A DNA stretch of 64,000 bases from Stichopus chloronotus (lineage: Eukaryota; Echinodermata; Holothuroidea; Aspidochirotida; Stichopodidae). Below are positions 47,723 through 60,960 of the stretch, piece after piece; position 1 is the first letter of the stretch, and each line of letters opens with the position of its first letter. Location of the stretch: assembly GCA_021234535.1 (NCBI GenBank), contig CM037845.1, forward strand, positions 7,804,143-7,868,142, read 5' to 3'. The notes under the pieces were generated by a model. It searched no databases and was not told the origin of the DNA. It saw only the letters and a program-made list of their open reading frames with translations. Position numbers and translations under genes: made by a program.

Positions 47723-49377
47723 ATGTTTTCCTCTACATCCTCCCCGGATCGTGTCTGGGAAATCAACAGAACGTCACCCACACCTGAAAGTTTTACGACA
47801 GAAATCGTGACAGGATCAAAAGATGACGAACTACAAGCACTCTACCTGGCCGTGTCGATCCCTTGGTTTATGGCTTACCTTGCCGTTTACTCTGGCATTT
47901 TTGTTACGGCTTTGGTAGGAAACCTCCTGGTAATCGTTTCTTTCCACGTCGAACCAAAATTACGCAAAACCACCAACTATTTCTTTGTCAGCCTTGCCCA
48001 CGCCGATCTCCTGGCAGGCGCTTCTTGGCCTTCCGACCGCCATCTTTGCCCGTCTTGCCTACGGCACGGTCACCTGTCTTGCCAAACACAGACAATATTT
48101 CTTCGCGATGGCATTCATGATGAGCAGCATTTCAGTGGGCCATTTGGTAGCTATCACTATCGACAGGTAGGGCAAAAAGGCGGTGGGGTGGTGGGCATGC
48201 GGTGGTGAGGTGGTCAGATTCCTGGGGATGAACTCAAAAAAGAATGACGAGTGGGGCCCATGTAACATAATGGGGAGGGGATTTTCTTAATGGGAACGCG
48301 CCCTCTCTGGTACTCCCGGCTACTGGCCTAATGCAAATATCCTGTACTTATCATATATTTGTAGCAAGCTGTATCTCTTCTGTAGCAAGGTTAAGGATTA
48401 CGTAATCTACTCACGGACCATGCTCACTTTTTGGGTTTTTTTACCATGGAATCCTTCGTCCTTCTACTATTATTCCACCATCCTTTATTTATGTCGTTTA
48501 AACACATTGTGAGGTGGGATGATGCAGGGGCGTGGAAGGCACGTCAATGGCAAAAGAGGGAGAGCAAACGAGCGGTTTGAATTCGCGATTTGTTAGCGAC
48601 CTTCATGTAAATAATTCCAATGGACCTTAAAAAAATACGTTTTCATTTCGAATGATATAATTTTAAAATATTTTCTTTCCATTTAATTCTAGATTCATAG
48701 CCATTTCTTGGCCTCTCCGATATCGCCAATGGGTTACCGTGCAGAGATGTAAAATCGGTCTGGTCTTTATCTGGATAGTGGGGTTCATGTTTGGCATCCT
48801 GCCCCTCTTCGGAGGGTTAGAGGACCCGGATGAATGGCTTTGTGGTTCGTCCGATAACAGCGGCAAAGTTGTCACCTTCCACCGTCTTATAGCAGTCATT
48901 GGGCTTCCAGCGATTCTCCTGATCTTGTCGTGTTGCTACGTGAGAATGTATGTCGTTGCTAGGCGATGGGCCAGCCAGGCCTCCCTCCGCAATCAAACTG
49001 TCAGAGGTGGTAACGAGCTCGAGGAGAAGGAGAGAAAATCCACCATGCGCGCAACGGTTACCACGGTGATGATTCTTGGCGTGTTCGCTGTCTGCTGGCT
49101 GCCGTCGAGTGCCAAATTCTTCATTGAGATCTACGCAGAAACCACTGACGAGGTTTTGTTTCTGATTCAAACAATGGCCGAGGTACTGAGTTTCATGAAT
49201 TCCGCTATAAACCCTTACCTTTATGCCTCCCGTAACAAGGACTTTAAACGAACCTACGAGAAGGTACTTCACCAGCTCATAGGTAAATGTATCTTACCTC
49301 AAAAATCGCAATCGGAAAGTGATCATGACAACAGAGGAGGCTCACCAACCACATCAGAGAGAAATAATATCGCTTGA
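47723..49377 (+). CDS. Adenosine-receptor-like class A GPCR, frameshifted in exon 1
   Basis: Two coding exons, 47723-48166 and 48693-49377, with a 526-bp GT-AG intron splitting the Arg codon of the DR(F) motif after TM3. About 375 residues once one base is skipped. Visible features: an N-terminal NRTS glycosylation site, GNLLVIV (TM1), TNYFFVSLAHADLLAG (TM2), Cys at the start of TM3, LVAITIDR|FIAISWPLRY (DRF instead of DRY), an ECL2 Cys, CWLP (TM6), and NSAINPYLYA (TM7), then a Ser-rich tail. TM2 and the DR(F/Y)IAI-x-x-PLRY stretch match adenosine receptors well, and an intron at the end of TM3 is also usual there. The Asn of TM6 and His of TM7 used by adenosine receptors to bind ligand appear replaced (Phe and Phe), so the ligand is unknown. 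The reading frame jumps by one base near 48020. PolyA signal AATAAA at 49608. Confidence 0.88.
48020..48020 (+). other. Apparent +1 frameshift in GPCR exon 1
   Basis: Before this base the frame reads SLAHADLLAG; after it the frame reads LLGLPTAIFARLAYGTVTC. Removing one G in GCAGGCGCTT joins them into a gap-free TM2 that aligns with adenosine receptors. Uncorrected, the frame runs on for about 60 unrelated codons to a stop at 48208. Confidence 0.85.
48167..48692 (+). other. Intron of the adenosine-like GPCR
   Basis: Donor GACAG|GTAGGG and acceptor TTAATTCTAG, phase 2. No internal feature. Confidence 0.85.
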
Positions 49378-49607
49378 AATATGTATTTCGCAATAGTTTT
49401 CTCAGGGTATTTTTCTTTTTTCTGGAAATATTTATGGAATCTCTTAAACCAGAAGGAATTTTTTTAGTACAAGTAGCATACGTAAGGAATCTTAAGTTTA
49501 TTTTACAGACGTTCTAATCCAATTTTGGAATAGTTGGTGAAAGCTTAAATTATAAAGACTGACATGAATGGCCAGCTGATTACCTTCTTGCCCTTGTAAT
49601 TTGATGT

Positions 49608-49613
49608 AATAAA
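49608..49613 (+). terminator. Polyadenylation signal AATAAA of the GPCR gene
   Basis: First AATAAA downstream of the stop codon (230 bp), followed by AT-rich sequence. Position is consistent with a short 3' UTR. Confidence 0.5.
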
Positions 49614-49639
49614 TGTAAATATTCAATTAAAAAAGTATG

Positions 49640-52600
49640 AAGTATACGTTTACAGAAAGGTAGTTCTTCGTGATATTATGACAGTAACCTTTTTTATTTA
49701 TTGTGTTTTAGCTCTTTATCTAATTTACCGCAATTTGTCTTAGAACAGAATTGGGAGTCGCATTAATTTAGAAGGGCTGCAATTGTTTCAATGAAAGCTT
49801 AATCAACGCTGGACTGTGTATTAACTGGAGGATAATGCACAAAGAGTGGAGTGAATGCAAGCGATGCACGAGGATGCAGTCGAGTGCATCCAGCGATACC
49901 ATTTACCCCCGAGAGTGCACTATCCTACTGTTAATGCACAGGTCCAAGGTCGATTAACCTTTTTTGAACATACCATGCGAGATTTTGATAAAGAAAGACA
50001 AAGACAAGTGGGTGTATAAATAACCGGAATTTTCTTGAAAACAAATCTCCCAAGAACAGGTACAACAAGATTCACAACATGTCAACAATTTCCGTTTGCG
50101 ATAGACAAAGTACCACCATTGTGTAAGATAGCAGACGACAAAATACTTTCGATCTATGTTTTTATTGTATTCATACGCCTGTAATGTTCTCTAAAATGGA
50201 CCGTGTTTTATCCTCAGAATAATGCACGGTTACCTGACTGAAATGTGACGCCGTGAAGTGACTTGGGGTGATACTACTTTCATGTGCAAGTGCGGCACAT
50301 GTACACGCTGAGTCGGACATGGGCCTTAGATATATACTTGATATGCAAGACCTAATTTCTAGATGGTACAGTTATTAAAACGTATCAATCCTACATCGGA
50401 TCAACTTCTCAAGGTATTCTAGTCATTCGTGCTTTGAATACCAAAGTAAATCTAAGTATCGCAGCTGTTGTAAATAGTATAACTGCAGTATGCTATATTT
50501 TCAGTACTTCAAAGTGATTCACGTAGGCCTAAATTGTGTAGATTTAATGTATCATAGCTTACCACATCAATCAATTGTATATAACATTTTCCACAGATGT
50601 CTACAGATGTACTTTCATCTTACTGCAAATGCTACTTATCGTCTGTTCCGTTGGAATAATAGTAAGCTCATTTTACTAGTTAATGTTTTCTTCTTAACAT
50701 TACATCACACCGTATCACACAAACTTGTGAAATCCCTAAACTGACAGTGTTCTTTAAGTTGTATCGAATTGTACTGTTGCATCGTGCGTATATGAATAGT
50801 CTTCTAAATTCATGATTTCAACAAACAAAAAAAAGTGAATATAAGGTGACTGGTTTTTGTTTAATATGAATATTCATAAGGCTGCTGAAGAGAATCACCT
50901 GGCAGCAACAGAATTTTTTAATGTGCTATAATCAATTCTCGAGAAGACTTGTTCTGCATGATAGAACATGAACTGATATCCAGGCATACCATAATTGTAA
51001 CGGAGTGTATTCTCGAGAAGGCATAAGCATGTATGATATTCTGGGAGGATTGGTTTTAAAACATGTGTTCTCTCATAACAAAGGAACGAAATAGAAAAAA
51101 ACAAAAACAGTGGGAAATGTATTCACCTTCTCCGTCAGCTTCTTCCCTTCTCATTCATTTTGTAAAACATACGACAATGGTTCTGATTATTTTGTTTGAT
51201 GATATCATGTTTCCTTTGCATTCTTTGTATTCTTCCTGTGTATTGTTACAATGCAGATATTGAAAAGTGCAATTTACGTGTTGCAGAGAGAAAACAAATC
51301 AATTTGTTTACATTCTGTGCAGTCATTGAGCAGTTTTTATTTATTTGATGTGTTGTTTTGTTGGGTCGTAACTGGTTGAAGCAAATTTACACAGTTTAAA
51401 AGGGTCAAACTATTCCCCGTAAAAACAAAGTTCAAGCAACATTGACACGTCATCCTTTTTAACAAGAAAAAGAAAAAGGTGCATGTTTCCCGTCCATTTT
51501 TGCAAGGGGAAAAAAGAGAAAATGTTTGCATGTATGTGTGTGTGTGAGGAGTGTGTGCGCGTGCGTTTTCGGCGCCTACCGGGGATATTCGTTAGGATAC
51601 ACACCCGTCAACTGGGGTTACGCCGCGAAACGGGGATATCCCCGATTTTAAGAGCACCAAATTCTTGCCAATCACGGTGCTAGTAATACCCCCTGTGGTT
51701 CTTGGAACGATCCGAGCACTTTCCCCGGTTACCTGATTTTTAACGCATTTGAGTGTAAAAATGTGTAAGTGTTGCAAATTACGATTTCGTTACACAAAGT
51801 GTAAGGTTGTTACACAACATCCAATTGTGACTCCCCACTTCCCGCGCAAATTCGTGTGTGTGGATTGTCCGAGCTACAGCAATAAGCAAGATAGGTTTTT
51901 CTTTCGCGCCGTGTTTGTGAATAAGTACGAAAGCCCATTACAGTCACGTTAATTTTAATTAATTTTAATTACAAAGTTTAAATTTATACAAAAATTCCAT
52001 TAATCAAATTATAGAGTTGTTTGATCAAGTTATGAAATTTATTAATTAAATTAATTAACTTGATTAATCAAATTATATAAATGTGATTATCAAGTTACTA
52101 ATGTGATTAATTTAATTATTAAGTTGTTTAATCGGATTAAAATTGAATTTTTTTCATATGTCATGTATGAAAAAAATTCCTGATAGACTTTCGTAAAATA
52201 ATATTAGTCTATGTAAATTACGCAGATGATGTTTACTGCTCTCATGCTTCTGTGATTTATGTGCAGAAAAGGCTGTGTTGATGTCTGCCTACCCCTGTGT
52301 TAGGTTACGATAAAGCGCATAGGCTTAAACCATTGTGGATAGTGTGCCATGTTAAAACAAATAATTACTTTGCCTAGAATCAGTTTATTATAGTACTAGA
52401 GATATATGAGTAGTGCGTAGGACTAAGTGAAGGCCAAATCCAGGCTTACACTTAATTATTACACAGTCCGTCATAGTTTATCTTAGCCTGCATGTCTAAC
52501 TTGGTCGTTAATTTGTGTATATGGTAGGTTTTAAAATCCTGCAATGAGCAGTTTAGCGGTCGAGCAGTAAATGTTGCCGTATGTTCCGTATAACTTCAGT

Positions 52601-53200
52601 TGGGACAATAAATGGTATTAGAGCCCTTACATATGACAATAATTTATTATGAACCATTAACCTCTTCTCACAGTATCTTTTTAAATACGCCTAACATAGG
52701 CTGAGTAGACTAGAGCTGAGCAAATATTTCAAAAGTTGAAAGGAATTAAGCCAAGCAAATGGTGGTGGCAGGGGGAGACAAACTGTTGTGCATGTATATT
52801 AAAGCTGTAAAATTGCAGGGTATGATGGGTGGCTAGGTGGCCAGAGGTTATGAAAGTACTAAAAACGTCTCTATTAATGAAGAGTAAAGGGGTACCCTTG
52901 AGCTTAGGCCCCTAAGTGGAATCCAGGAACACAACCCTGGTTGTGAATATAAGGAAATTCTCCCAAAATTTTTGATGTCTTCAATTAAAGATGATGCAGC
53001 ACTTCCCTGTTGAATAATAAGAATCCCTGTTTTCATTTTACACATGTTCTGTCCACTCTTTTACTGTTTACAACTACACGAGATGAGTGTATTACAATGA
53101 TGTATGATTAAAAATAACAAGATCATTTGTATGGTATACTTGGCATCTCTTACATCAAATAAGGTACTCATTATGCAACAAAATGCAAACTTAGTACAAC
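49640..53200. other. Anonymous intergenic sequence
   Basis: No gene. AT-rich 51950-52150 carries repeated TTGATTAATCAAATTAT-like palindromic phrases. A (GT)n-rich stretch lies near 51530-51560. Confidence 0.4.
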
Positions 53201-53219
53201 CGAAATATGAATATGAGTC

Positions 53220-54080
53220 TGGCGTCAAACTGTAGAACTGCCACGGTGCCACAGTCTGGCAGTGGCAGCTGGTTCGCTCACATCACTGTTTTGTGCGTAC
53301 GTGTCATATGGACGGTATAACAAATCCCCAGTTCCCTGTGAAGTAATAAGGATTTATCCCCTTATTCAGTGTACAACTTCAACTGTGTGTTCTGTGTTCT
53401 CGGTACTGCTATGCTAGATAAAGGAGATTAGAAATAGCATGATAATTTTGTGATGTCAAAAGGTGAAGTTTAACCATTTGTGCAGGTCGGTAGTGAAGGG
53501 GGCATACATACATTTGCTGCAAATGTGGAGCTGGCATCAAATTGTAGCACTGCAACAGTACCACAGTGACAGGCTGTTTACTCACATCACTGTTGTCTGT
53601 GTCAAGATAACAAACCCCCAGTTCCCTGTGAAATAATAAGGATTTATCCCCGTTTTCAGTTTACAACTTCAACTGTGTGTTCTTTGTTCTCTGCACTGCC
53701 ACTCTAGATATGGGAAATTAGCAACAGCATGATCGTAGTGTGGATATCGAAAGGTAAAATTTATTCATTTTCTTAGGTCTGCAGGGAAGGGGCATACACA
53801 CTGTACATTGGCTGCAAAGATGGAGATGGTGTGGAGTGGGAGGGATAGCAGTCGGGAGAGGATTAATAATATCATGCACTCAGAGAAGATGAGACAATAT
53901 GTTTGTATCAAATTGTAGTACTCATTTTGGAAATAAAATACAAACTTTGTATTAAATTTATTCAAAAACATGAAGTGAACCTGAAATCAACCTGTGTGGC
54001 ACTGCCACAAATCCATTTTAATATTGAAATCAGTTTGCTCACATTACTGTTGTCTGTGTCCGTATAGATATGGCACATAT
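53220..54080 (+). repeat. Diverged ~310-370-bp tandem repeat, three units
   Basis: ATCAAATTGTAGNACTGC-like phrases at 53224, 53532 and 53907, CTCACATCACTGTTGTCTGT-like phrases, and GTGAANTAATAAGGATTTAT (53338, 53630) recur in the same order. Confidence 0.65.
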
Positions 54081-55330
54081 CCCTATGTTGCTGACTGACA
54101 TATGGAACTATGACTAAGTGAGAGTGGCCAATTACCATTGACTCTTGAGACACACATTTACTAATGACGCTTATATTGTTGCCTAACTTGTGCTGATTAG
54201 CTTTGTAGGAAGTTCATCACTAGCTTAGGGCACAATCCTCTGACTTAAAAGGAAAACTGCAACATGTCGTAATTGAACATGTATAGAAGGATATTTGGAT
54301 AATCCATTTGCATGGATATGCAGGCAAAATGCTATCACGTTCTGCAATAATTTCCGTCTTGTGTTCCTCTTTTTACTACATCTAGAGCAGATGCGTGGTA
54401 CAATAAAGATGACAATTACAGTGACACCTATCAATCAGCAACACCCAAGGAAGTAACAAAAAAAAAAAAAATACCTTGAACCTCTCAGAAGTTTCAGCAG
54501 GTTGATCATCACTTAGAGCACCACATACCTGCACTACAGCTGCCCTGAAAGGCAGTAATAGCCAAGTGCAAGAATTTGGAACATTGTCTTCACAATTGAA
54601 AGTAGACCAACACTAATTGCAAATAAAACATTTTGTGGAAGGGGGGAGGAGATTGATAATGTTTAACATATTTTGATTGCTTCTAAATTGAGCGTCAATT
54701 TATGTTAGGTTATTTTATTACAGAAAGATTGATCGTTGATGGATAGGTGATATAGAGTTGAATACACCCACTTTTTTCACTTTTTGAAATCGACTCATTC
54801 AAAAGGAAAAATGACTATCTATAGATCGGAACAGCTCTAACACATTTAGCACATATCAAAATCGAAATGAACTTTCTGCACTCTTTTTCTTTCTTGGTTC
54901 AAGTATTAATTTCTTTTTTCCTTTGTTCATTTAAAACAGTTTAGGCAATGGTGTTGGTCTTTAACTTTTGCTTTGTTACATGTATTTCTTAAAACATTGA
55001 ATTAAAATATATGAGCTGAGGCCGGCATTCGATTAAAAAATATGTGTCACTGACTTTACACACATGTCTAGGAAGGAAGTAAGCTTAAAAGACAGTCAAA
55101 AGTGCAATTTATTACTCAGAATGTATGTAGTAGGTTTGACAATGGTCTCACTATCAGCATATGCTAGTAATGAAATAAAATTTCTTCTCCCTTCTCTTCC
55201 TCAATATTCTACCAGTCTTAAAGACATATTCAAGTAACAATTGAAGGGATTCTTCGATGGAAGAGAAACAATTTTCCACAGCAAGAATTTCAAACCCCAT
55301 GTCTATATATTGTTCCAGGTTCCAAGTTAC
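54081..55330. other. Anonymous intergenic sequence
   Basis: No gene recognised; a poly(A) run at about 54457. Confidence 0.4.
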
Positions 55331-55839
55331 AGGGAAAATCAGAGGGTCTGACTGAGAAAATTCACCTTTAGTTGATTTTTCTTTCTAAAATATTGTTCAC
55401 CGAAATATAGAGCCGTTGGGAGGGTTTTGAAGGTAGAAGAAACGGTAATTAGTGCGTTAATTACTGTTGAATGAGAACTCTTAACATTTGTCGGGTACAA
55501 AAAATAAACGGATGATGTACAAGACAACACAGCCTCCTCTATACGATGACCAATCACAGCGTAAGACTGAGATGACGTGTATGAATAAACATAAGCGAAT
55601 GTTTGCGGTTCCAATGCTGTTCGTTCATTGCGCAATTGCAAAAAGAGTTTAGTGATAGCTGATGATACATACAGCACACGTTGGCTATGTATGAAATATG
55701 AAGTCCCACCTCCCCATACCTTGAAAAGGCGATAGTTTTGAATGTTCATGTTTGATTCGATGAATATGGATGTTACAGACTTTCGGAGTTCTTCACCGAT
55801 CTTTTGCAAATTTGACTCGTTTTTCGAAATTCCCCTTTA
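55331..55839. mobile_element. MITE family A, copy 2 (~510 bp)
   Basis: Same order and orientation as 14657-15267, from TGACTGAGAAAATTCACCTT to TTGACTCGTTT, then AATTCCCCTTTAA. It lacks about 80 bp present near the right end of copy 1. The left terminus is diverged (AGGGAAAATCAGAGGGT). A 156-codon minus ORF runs through it but is broken in the other copy, so it is not taken as a gene. Confidence 0.75.
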
Positions 55840-58800
55840 AGATACAATTGTTGTTTGAAGAAAGACTGCTCTAGTCAAAAGGAGAAAAACTGCTCTAGTC
55901 AAAAAAGATTTCCGGTTGCATCAACTTAAGGTTTAAGAAAATGCCATGTAACAGTGGCAAATAAGTTGGTTTTCCTTTAAAATTGAAGTCCTCATTTAAC
56001 CAGTTGAACATGTAGATTGAGTAGATTGTAGTTTTACTTACAATATTGCAGAAATGAGCCACACCCCTATTAAAATATTGTGATTTTTTTTTAAGATAAT
56101 CAAGATTATAAACAAATACAAAGGATCTTCATGTAGGTCTGCCTGTGTGACAAATCACAAGTTCAACATTATGCAAGGCGCAATTTCGGAACAAATACTT
56201 CTTTCAAAATTCATAACCTCTAAACCAAAACGTGCTATCGAGATGTGGTTATTACCAATGAAGGGAGAAAATTATTCCTACTTTTTCTGACATATCAATC
56301 TTCTTCAGGGGCCTATCCCTTTACGTTTTGGAACAATTATTTCTATGTTCTTCCTGCATATTTTGATTGAATAAGTTCAGTACTGCATTCTGCTCTAATG
56401 GATTAAGATGAACATAAATAGAAGACACTGTACCTTATGGGAGGGTGATATGAAATATTTGTATTTTAGACATAATTTCAAGAAAGTCACCTTACGATTC
56501 AAGTCGATTTTAGCCTTTGTTACAGATGTAATAATTTGTCATTACAAGTTGGAAATGAAACCTTTCCATGTGAACCCCCACCCCTTCTGTGTGCATGCAT
56601 CATGTAGCCAGCTCTTTGGTTTTGTCCTTTTTGTACATCAAGTTGGCAGTGTTTTTGACAAAAAAAGAAGAATATAGCCATATTAAGCAATATATGAAGT
56701 GTGTACTTAAACAAAGGGGCACACATAATTCAGACTTTGAATGTTACTCATTGTATGGTGCAAAGCAACTACATTAGTGTAGAGAAAACGTGTGGCGTAC
56801 ATATGTTACAACTTCATGTGGGATGACAGACAACTCAACAACTTTTGATCAACGTTTGGCATCTTTTCACAAGGTCAGTTCGGACCGGAATACGTTCGAT
56901 TACTCATTGATGAAAACTAAATGTTACTGCAACCCGGCAGGGATCAAACGTTAAACCTGTTAGCTAAGGTTCATTGCTTCAAATGTCACCCACTTTACTT
57001 ACTCCACATTAGCATCGGTACAGAAACAAATGAGCCAAGTTGTCCAATTGTACATTAAAATATATGTCAACATGGAAGTCCTCCTATTTTTTTTTTAGGT
57101 CATTGATGTGTGACACCATCATTAGGATACATATTCAACTCATTGCACTGTAGATGACACAATATGTATACCTTGTTAATTAACTAGCAGATTCCACACT
57201 ATGCAACTGATTTGATACAACACATTATACCCCTCACCACCGAGCAATGATACTATCATTGAGCAATGTGAGACTTCATAAATCTCTAGTTACACAACAT
57301 GTTTATTTTCACAGTAAAATTGGGGATGTGGCAATTTATCCCCACTTTCATGCTAAAGAAAAAGAAATTGTCTTATCCCCGCATTGCATGCGCAGGTTCG
57401 AACCAAGAAAACAAAGCTTTTCTCACTTTTGCAGATGATAGTGTACGATGGCAGCCTCCACAAATGATGTTACTGCGCAAACATTATTGAAAAGCCGCTT
57501 AGAACAAAAGTCCCCGGTTAGCATGCGTACAACTTGCGTCCGTCCCCGATAGGCGCCGAAAACGCGTATGGGTGCGTGTGTGTGGGTGGGTGCGTTTGTG
57601 AGAATGAAGAATCCACGAGAGCGTCAGAGGATGAGAGAGAATATAGAACGCAGAATGGTCATGGATTTGTGGTGGTGTGTTCAAACTGGGACTGGCATTG
57701 AAATAGTCTACTGTCCTTTAGGTAGGAAAGAATAAGCAAACAAACATTCCTGTTTCACTTTTGATGATTATCTTGAAGCAACTGCATTTTTAAATAGTTC
57801 AAATGCAGAATTCTGTTGCAGATAGCGATGTCACTGCTATTAGAAGATAAATTAGTTAATCACTTACTGTAGAAACGTCTGTTAGTAGCAACCCTCTTAA
57901 AACCCTTCTTAAAAAAAAAAAAAAAAACATGAGAGGAATAACCTCTCATCGTAAGTTTACCTTATTCAAACAGAGGGCTGAATTGATAGCCACAGCCAGC
58001 ATGTTACTGCATGTAGAAGTATATTGTGAAGGACATGACGAGCATCCCATTGCGTCCCTCAGTCATGATAAAATATACAGACACGACACCTAGTCCTCAC
58101 AAAAAGATCGGTAATGTGCTAAATTCATTTCTTGAGAAGATAGAACATGAGATGATATCGAGACATACAATCATGGTTAGGGTTTGTTCCTTCGATGAAA
58201 GCTTATCTATGTAATATCATGTAAGGATTGGCTGACACACGAACATAGCTGCATGTATATGTACAATCGATATATAAATAAGTATAATTAGCCTACAATA
58301 AAACGGTGATGACGATTTGAGTGTAATAAACAGTAAGATATTAGGAAAAAATATTTTTGAAAATTGTTTGAAAACTATCTCAACAGATGTGATATCAGGC
58401 ATTAACACGATGTACGGATCACCTCGTAGAACTTAATCCATCAACTTGTCAGTTTATTCCCAAAAATTTGATGATTTGTACGACACTTAAAAGCAGCCTT
58501 TCAAAAAGCTGCTGGGTCTAAGAAAGAACGACTTGCCCAGGTCCCCACAGGGGCACTGAGCTCTCTCTAATGTACTTGTGCCAAACTAGGTAGTGATAAC
58601 GTAATCTGTGGGAACACGCTTAATAGAAGTGTTTATAATTAGCTCTTTGCAATCGAACGCTTCCGGCATCTATTTAGAGAGGCTATTGGTCCATATAGGA
58701 ACAATCGAATCTGCTAAAAAAAAAGTGGCTTTGTCCGAAATATATGGATGTTACGTATATGGGATAAGAAAAATGGCAGTAAGTCTATATAACACAGAAT

Positions 58801-60498
58801 TAAGTGACTGAGCTTATGAAATTTTCGACTCCGTACGGTGGTCTTGAAAAACAATTGTCTTTGCCACATTGAGAACCAAGATTTATCGATACATATGCCG
58901 CAGAAGATGTAGGGGGATGTCTTGGAATCATTGTTTCCTCTTGCTGAGGTATAGTGCAGAGATATCATTTCACTAGTAAGCTATGACGTCACTCTTAAAC
59001 GATGTGTTAAAATTGAATAGTGCAATTCCATTAATGTACCTTTGTTTTGACTCTCAAATGATGCCAATTTTATTTCTTGTACCTTGTACCAATATATGTG
59101 TTCATTATACTTAACTCAGACACACTTAAGATATGCAGAGCTCAGTAAAGTAGATCATGTGATACAAACATTGGACTTGACTTATTATTTGGTATCGTGA
59201 CTAAAAAGGTATACTGTAATAGTCCCCCCCCCCAAAAAAAAAAAAAAAATCTTTATTAATGACCTCTTGATCAAGCTGAACTTATGACTGATTCACAATC
59301 AGTCTGGGTCAGAATCCTCTTAGACCGTTTTGAGTCTTGTACAAAACCAAAACTTGGTGTTCACGACGTTGCGTATAACATGTCGTCAAAGTATAGACCA
59401 CCCCCATAAATACTCTACCAGCATGTAATCTCTGTGATTTGAACATTGCATGTCTTTGAAAAACCTAGAAGTGTTCAAAACAGTCCAAGTTGGCCTGGTG
59501 TAGGGTTTGAATGAAAGAAGGAAACAAGTTGGTGTTCAAAATCAACCATAGCAAGGTGACTTTGAGCACATGACTAATTAAAATAATACCCTGCATAAAT
59601 TCTTAATAAAATAAACTGCATGAGAAAGGTAACAAACCAGGAGGTAATTGAAAGTAAAACATGAATACATATCCATCAAAACCTACTATTACTCTATTAC
59701 ACTGTCTTGTTTTTATTATGTTGTGCATATTACAAACACATACAGTCGGTACCGGAAACTGATGTTATTTTTAGAATATAACTAATGACGAAACACTTGA
59801 GTGTCGTTACATAAACTACTTTCAGCCTTTATTTTCGGCGGAAAGAGAGAGATCTGTATTCTGGTTCGTCATATGTGACTTCCGATGGCTTTGGTGAAGG
59901 GTTAATCCCGAGAAATAACTTGTCTAATACTAACAACTTTCGGTCTTGAATTCGTTTTTTTTCCCCTACACTTTGCCTATATACCTCATTTAATTAACCC
60001 TCTTTTTGGACTTCACCGTATACGGTATGCTCTATTAGGTAACATAATAATAGACTAAATGTGAAAAAAGGCAGTCATTCCGTTTGACGATGCATTAATA
60101 TTGTAACGTTATATTGCAATACTATATTGTACGTGATGTTTTATCGTTTAATTAATGAGGACAGCGCTTATTTAACATTACTGACACCTGATTGCGACAT
60201 GTTTTAACACAGATTTCAATTACCGTGAAAAGCAATTCCGTTTGCTTGTTTTCGATGACGAACATATTATTATTAGGTTCATCTATTGTATTCATTTCCG
60301 CTTGTCTGAATTAGAGTTTGAAGTATACCTACTTTGTCCACAGAAGAGACCCCCCACTTGCTTTGACGTCACATAACGACAAACAAGGGAGCCTTCCCTG
60401 GGCAAACAGACGGAAAACACATTTTGCTAAGCTAGACGGGTGTAGAACGAACGACAGAATTAACGCCATTAAGTTCAGACGTTGTTGTGTTAAATTTA
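55840..60498. other. Anonymous intergenic sequence
   Basis: No gene recognised. Simple tracts: poly(A) at about 57910-57926, (GT)n-like at 57570-57600, C9A16 at 59223-59249. GGCGCCGAAAACGCG near 57553 is the inverse of a short phrase near 51566. Confidence 0.4.
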
Positions 60499-60960
60499 AA
60501 TAATAATAATAATAATTGTGCATTTATAAAGAGCCATCTATCTGTGTAACATAGGCTATTCCGAGGCGCAAAAAGGTAAGGTACAGATCATCACAAAGAA
60601 CATGAATATATATATAGGAAAAACACCAGTAAGAAAAGATTAATTGAAAGCAATAGAGAAAAAATAGGTTTTAAGATAATTCTTGAAGGTATGTAAAGAA
60701 GTGCAACTGCGAATGTCCAATGGAAGAGAGTTCCAGAGTTTAGGAGCAGCAACAGAAGAGGCCTTATCGCCAGCAGCTGCTGCAGTTCTTGGGATGGCTA
60801 GAAGATTTTTTCCTGCCGATTTTAAATTACCACCTGAGGAATATGGTTTGAGGAGTTCTGCTAGATAAACCGGTGCTTTGCCATTCAACGCTTTCCAATT
60901 TAGCAGCTTATTCCAAAGGACGGCGCTTCATCGTATCAATGTGAGACTCATATGCAAGGG
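60499..60960 (-). mobile_element. 3' end of a non-LTR retrotransposon (5'-truncated)
   Basis: The minus strand encodes ALNGKAPVYLAELL through SSVAAPKLWNSLPLDIRSCT and FKNYLKTYFF, ending at a stop near 60640. This is the characteristic C-terminal tail of CR1/L2/Jockey-group reverse-transcriptase ORFs (A-P-x-L-W-N-S-L-P-x-x-I-R, F-K-x-x-L-K-T). A ~120-bp 3' UTR follows and ends in (ATT)n at 60499-60517. No RT catalytic domain remains, so it is a dead fragment. Confidence 0.8.

Noticed and set aside
55339..55809. 156-codon minus-strand ORF
   Set aside because: Lies wholly inside MITE family A; the corresponding frame in the copy at 14657-15267 is broken, so it is not under coding constraint.
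58490..58565. Hairpin AAAAGCAGCC...AGCTGCT and CCCCACAGGGG
   Set aside because: Short local dyads of a size expected by chance; no conserved RNA family recognised.
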